Source of the DNA: Acuticoccus kalidii
GTDB lineage: Bacteria; Pseudomonadota; Alphaproteobacteria; Rhizobiales; Amorphaceae
DNA: 64,000 bases
NCBI RefSeq assembly: GCF_021556395.1
Contig: NZ_JAKGCS010000033.1
Coordinates: forward strand, 323,392 to 387,391
Reading direction: 5' to 3'
In this document: piece after piece, positions 61,316 through 64,000 of the stretch
How the letters are laid out: each line of letters opens with the position of its first letter
Numbering within the stretch: the stretch's first letter is position 1
Translations under genes and position numbers: made by a program
The notes under the pieces: generated by a model
Seen by the model: only the letters and a program-made list of their open reading frames with translations
The model's database searches: none
What the model was told of the DNA's origin: nothing

Positions 61316-61948
61316 ATGGACAACCCCTTTGAAAGCCCCTTCCGGGGTGTGACCCTCGACAGGCAAGTCACCAATCCGAACATCGTGGTCGGCCGGTACA
61401 GCTATTATTCCGGCTATTATCACGGCCACGGCTTCGATGATTGCGCGCGCTATCTCCTTCCCGACGACGGGGTGGATCGGCTCGTGATCGGGAGCTTCTG
61501 CTCGATCGGATCGGGCGCGGCCTTCATCATGGCGGGCAATCAGGGCCACCGGGCCGACTGGATCAGCACCTTCCCCTTCTACTGGATGTCCGAGGAGCCG
61601 GCCTTCGCGGCGGCCGAAAACGGCTTCCGGCCCGCCGGCGACACGGTGATCGGCAACGATGTGTGGATCGGGTCGGAGGCGATCGTGATGCCCGGCGTGA
61701 CGGTCGGGGACGGCGCGGTGATCGGAACCCGTGCGCTCGTCACCCGTGATGTCGAGCCGTACGCCATCGTCGGCGGCAATCCGGCGAAGACGATCCGCAA
61801 ACGGTTCGATGACCGTGAGATCGGGTTGCTGCTCGAGATGAAGTGGTGGGACTGGCCGATCGATCGGCTGACGGCCGCGATGCCGCTCATGACCAGCGGC
61901 GACGTCGAGGCGCTTCATCGCCATTGGGCCGCGACGATCCGGGGCTAA
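61316..61948 (+). CDS. catB: type B chloramphenicol acetyltransferase (xenobiotic acetyltransferase)
   Basis: A 210-residue left-handed beta-helix (hexapeptide repeat) acetyltransferase. It closely follows the CatB pattern: [20 protein letters not shown] near 27-46, [20 protein letters not shown] near 58-77 with the catalytic His in QGHRADW near 79, [16 protein letters not shown] near 117-132 and [15 protein letters not shown] near 150. Such enzymes O-acetylate chloramphenicol with acetyl-CoA; environmental homologues may act on other xenobiotics. No integron or IS element is nearby, so it looks chromosomal. Confidence 0.92.
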   Translation: MDNPFESPFRGVTLDRQVTNPNIVVGRYSYYSGYYHGHGFDDCARYLLPDDGVDRLVIGSFCSIGSGAAFIMAGNQGHRADWISTFPFYWMSEEPAFAAAENGFRPAGDTVIGNDVWIGSEAIVMPGVTVGDGAVIGTRALVTRDVEPYAIVGGNPAKTIRKRFDDREIGLLLEMKWWDWPIDRLTAAMPLMTSGDVEALHRHWAATIRG

Positions 61949-61954
61949 ACGAAA

Positions 61955-61984
61955 GCGCCCGCGTTCCGGTCGGAACGCGGGCGC
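61955..61984. terminator. hairpin terminator after catB-like gene
   Basis: GCGCCCGCGTTCC-GGTC-GGAACGCGGGCGC is a perfect 13-bp stem with a 4-nt loop, 6 nt past the catB-like stop and before the end of the convergent CoxL gene. There is no U-tract, but the stem is very stable. Confidence 0.7.
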
Positions 61985-62045
61985 GATCATGGTCGCTCGT
62001 CGCCGCGCCGCTCGGTCTGACCCGAACGGCGCAGCGGATCGCGGA

Positions 62046-64000
62046 TCAGGCGGCGGCTTTGTTCGCGCCGTTGATCGTCTCCCAAAGAATCGCCGGCGTC
62101 GCCGGCATGTCGATCTGGTCGATGCCGACATTGCGATGAAGCGCATCGATGATCGCGTTCATCACCGCGCTGCACGAGCCGATCGAGCCGGCTTCGCCCG
62201 CGCCCTTGATGCCGAAATGATTGTGCGTCGACGGTACGTTGCGCGTCTCGAAATGGAAGGACGGCACGTCGTCGGCGCGCGGCAGGGCATAGTCGAGGAG
62301 GGAGGCGGTGAGGAGCTGGCCTTCCTCGTCATAGACGGTGTGCTCGAGGAGCGCCTGACCGATACCCTGAACGACACCGCCATGAACCTGACCCTCGAGG
62401 AGCATCGGGTTCACCGTCACGCCGAAATCGTCGACGATCGTGTAACGCTGAAAGGCGACTTTGCCGGTGTTCGGGTCGATCTCGACCTCGCAGATGTGCG
62501 AGCCGTTCGGGAAGGTGCATTCGGTCTGCACGATCTCGCCTTCGCCGGACAGGCCGCCGGCCTCCTTGGCGAGCTCGGCGAGCGTCACCGCACGGTCGGT
62601 GCCGACGACACGGACCGAGCCGCCCGAAAGTTCGAGGTCGCCCGAGGAGGCCTCGAGCTTGTCGGACGCGAGCGACTTCAGCTTTTCGGCGAGATCGCCT
62701 GAGGCGACGTCGACCGAGGGAAGGCCGAGCGGGATCGAGCGCGAGCCGCCGGTGCCGCCGCCGGTCTTCACCTTGTCGGTGTCGCCCTGGATCATCGAGA
62801 TCTCGGAGGGGTCGACGCCGAGCTTGTCGGCGATCACCTGGGCGTAGGCCGTCGCGTGGCCCTGACCGTTGCTCTGGGTGCCGATGAGGAGGGTGAGCTT
62901 GCCGCTCTCATCGAGCTGGACCTCGGCGCGCTCCGAGCCGGGGAAGGCGCAGGCCTCGATATAGGTCGAGATGCCGATGCCGCGGAAGACGCCGCGGGCC
63001 TTGCTCTCCGCCTCGCGGGCGGCGAAGCCGTTCCAATCGGCCTGTTCGAGGGCGCGGGTCATGTGGCCGTCGAACTCGCCGGTGTCGTAGAGGCGGCCGG
63101 AGGCGGTGGTGTAGGGCATCTGTTCCGGCTTGATGAAGTTGCGGCGACGCAGCTCCAGCCGGTCGATCCCCGTCACCCGCGCGGCCTGATCGACGAGACG
63201 TTCGATCGTGTACGAGGCCTCGGGACGGCCGGCGCCGCGATAGGCGTCTGTCGGCAAGGTGTTGGTGTAGATGCCTTTGATGGTGACGTGCATCACCGGA
63301 ATCGCGTAGACGCCCGGGCTCATCGTCGCCCCGCCCCAGGGAATGAAGGGGCCGAACTGGGCGAGATAGGCGCCCATCGCCGCCTTCAGCTCGACGCGGA
63401 GGGCGGTGAACTTGCCGTTCTCGTCGATCGCCACCTCGGCCGTCGTGACATTGTCGCGGCCCTGGCTGTCGGCCATGAAGGATTCGGTCCGCCCGCACAC
63501 CCATTTGACGGGCTTGCCGAGGCGCTTGGCCGCGACGAGCACCAGCGGATACTCGGCATAGACGAAGATCTTGGTGCCGAAACCGCCGCCGACATCGGGC
63601 GTCACCACCTTGAGGGCGGCCTCGTCGATCTTCAGCACTTCGGAGATGACGTCGCGCATCCCGTGGCCGCCTTGCGTGCCGGCGGTCAGCGTATAGCGCC
63701 CCGATGCGGTGTCGAATTCACCGATCGCGCCGCGCGTTTCCATGTAGTTCGCGACGACGCGGTTGTTGATGAGCTCGACCTTCGCGGTCTTGTGCGCTTT
63801 CGCGAAGGCGGCGTCGGTCTCGGCCTGGTTGCCCTGGCCGTAGGTGAAGGCGAGGTTGGAGCCGTGATCGGGCCAGACCAGCGGCGCATCCGCGGCGAGC
63901 GCGGCGGCGGTGTCGGCGATGCTCGGCTCGCTGTTCCAATCGACGTCGATCAGCTCGACCGCGTCGTTCGCCGCCTCGACGCTGTCGGCCACCACGAACG
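62046..64000 (-). CDS. molybdopterin hydroxylase large subunit, CoxL form II type (5' end beyond window)
   Basis: At least 651 residues of a xanthine-oxidase-family large subunit; the start lies outside the window, and the frame is open to 64000. The active-site loop reads AYRGAGR, the form II CoxL signature, not the AYRCSFR of true aerobic CO dehydrogenase. VGGGFGTK near the N-terminal third, SNGQGHATAYAQV and the C-terminal KGAGEAGSIGS (with the active-site Glu) are the Mo-cofactor motifs. Partner subunits (FAD and 2Fe-2S) would lie outside the window. CO oxidation is therefore doubtful; another aldehyde or N-heterocycle is likely. Confidence 0.93.
   Translation of the reverse strand, partial: FVVADSVEAANDAVELIDVDWNSEPSIADTAAALAADAPLVWPDHGSNLAFTYGQGNQAETDAAFAKAHKTAKVELINNRVVANYMETRGAIGEFDTASGRYTLTAGTQGGHGMRDVISEVLKIDEAALKVVTPDVGGGFGTKIFVYAEYPLVLVAAKRLGKPVKWVCGRTESFMADSQGRDNVTTAEVAIDENGKFTALRVELKAAMGAYLAQFGPFIPWGGATMSPGVYAIPVMHVTIKGIYTNTLPTDAYRGAGRPEASYTIERLVDQAARVTGIDRLELRRRNFIKPEQMPYTTASGRLYDTGEFDGHMTRALEQADWNGFAAREAESKARGVFRGIGISTYIEACAFPGSERAEVQLDESGKLTLLIGTQSNGQGHATAYAQVIADKLGVDPSEISMIQGDTDKVKTGGGTGGSRSIPLGLPSVDVASGDLAEKLKSLASDKLEASSGDLELSGGSVRVVGTDRAVTLAELAKEAGGLSGEGEIVQTECTFPNGSHICEVEIDPNTGKVAFQRYTIVDDFGVTVNPMLLEGQVHGGVVQGIGQALLEHTVYDEEGQLLTASLLDYALPRADDVPSFHFETRNVPSTHNHFGIKGAGEAGSIGSCSAVMNAIIDALHRNVGIDQIDMPATPAILWETINGANKAAA

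Overview
The window is GC-rich chromosomal DNA with very tight gene packing. It looks like an alphaproteobacterium of the Hyphomicrobiales (Rhizobiales) type. The reasons are the gene order nnrU-like / yfgM-like / bamB / der, the coupled alr-radA-cvpA-purF-SDR block, an intracellular PHB depolymerase with a Cys nucleophile, a CoxL-type molybdenum hydroxylase, and many ABC, SDR and FCD/IclR/LysR genes. This assignment is an inference from gene content; there is no rRNA in the window. I found no tRNA, IS element, phage integrase or CRISPR array.

Layout. 0-6.8 kb: a catabolic locus with an alpha/beta hydrolase (cut by the window edge), a GntR/FCD regulator, an FbpABC-like ABC transporter and a divergent mandelate-racemase-type enolase; the regulator promoter and the transporter/enolase promoter share a near-identical 17-bp TTATCG repeat. 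7-12.5 kb: single housekeeping-type genes (WGR protein, TrmO, short MgtE, AI-2E transporter, PhaZ, GST). 12.8-22.7 kb: a dipeptide/oligopeptide-type ABC transporter split into a forward SBP-permease-permease operon and a reverse ATPase-ATPase operon meeting at a strong double terminator, followed by a gamma-glutamyltransferase, a MarR regulator and an M20 amidohydrolase, so peptide or amide uptake and hydrolysis is likely. 22.7-36.3 kb: MFS transporter, then a co-directional run of SDR, PotBCAD-like ABC transporter, SDR, atypical M28 peptidase and 2-dehydropantoate-reductase-like enzyme, flanked by IclR and FCD regulators, another SDR and an AEC carrier; I read this as an uncharacterised catabolic cluster.

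36.4-46.5 kb: assorted small genes (LysR regulators, ArsC/YffB-like protein, flavin reductase, RBBP9-like hydrolase, cupin, enoyl-CoA hydratase, GNAT, thioesterase, HxlR plus FMN reductase, SDR), interrupted near 38 kb by a clearly AT-rich island carrying one trypsin-like protease. 46.5-60.3 kb: core genes (L,D-transpeptidase, NnrU-like, YfgM-like, BamB, Der, SulP, SDR, PurF, CvpA, RadA, Alr, and an unknown polytopic membrane protein). A 157-bp long palindrome lies between the sulP and SDR genes. 60.4-64 kb: VOC protein, a type B chloramphenicol acetyltransferase homologue, and the 3' part of a form II CoxL gene.

Most promising points for follow-up: the shared TTATCG operator pair, the M28 homologue that lacks the canonical Glu-Glu pair, the long palindrome with a related fragment near 60.4 kb, and the AT-rich protease island.
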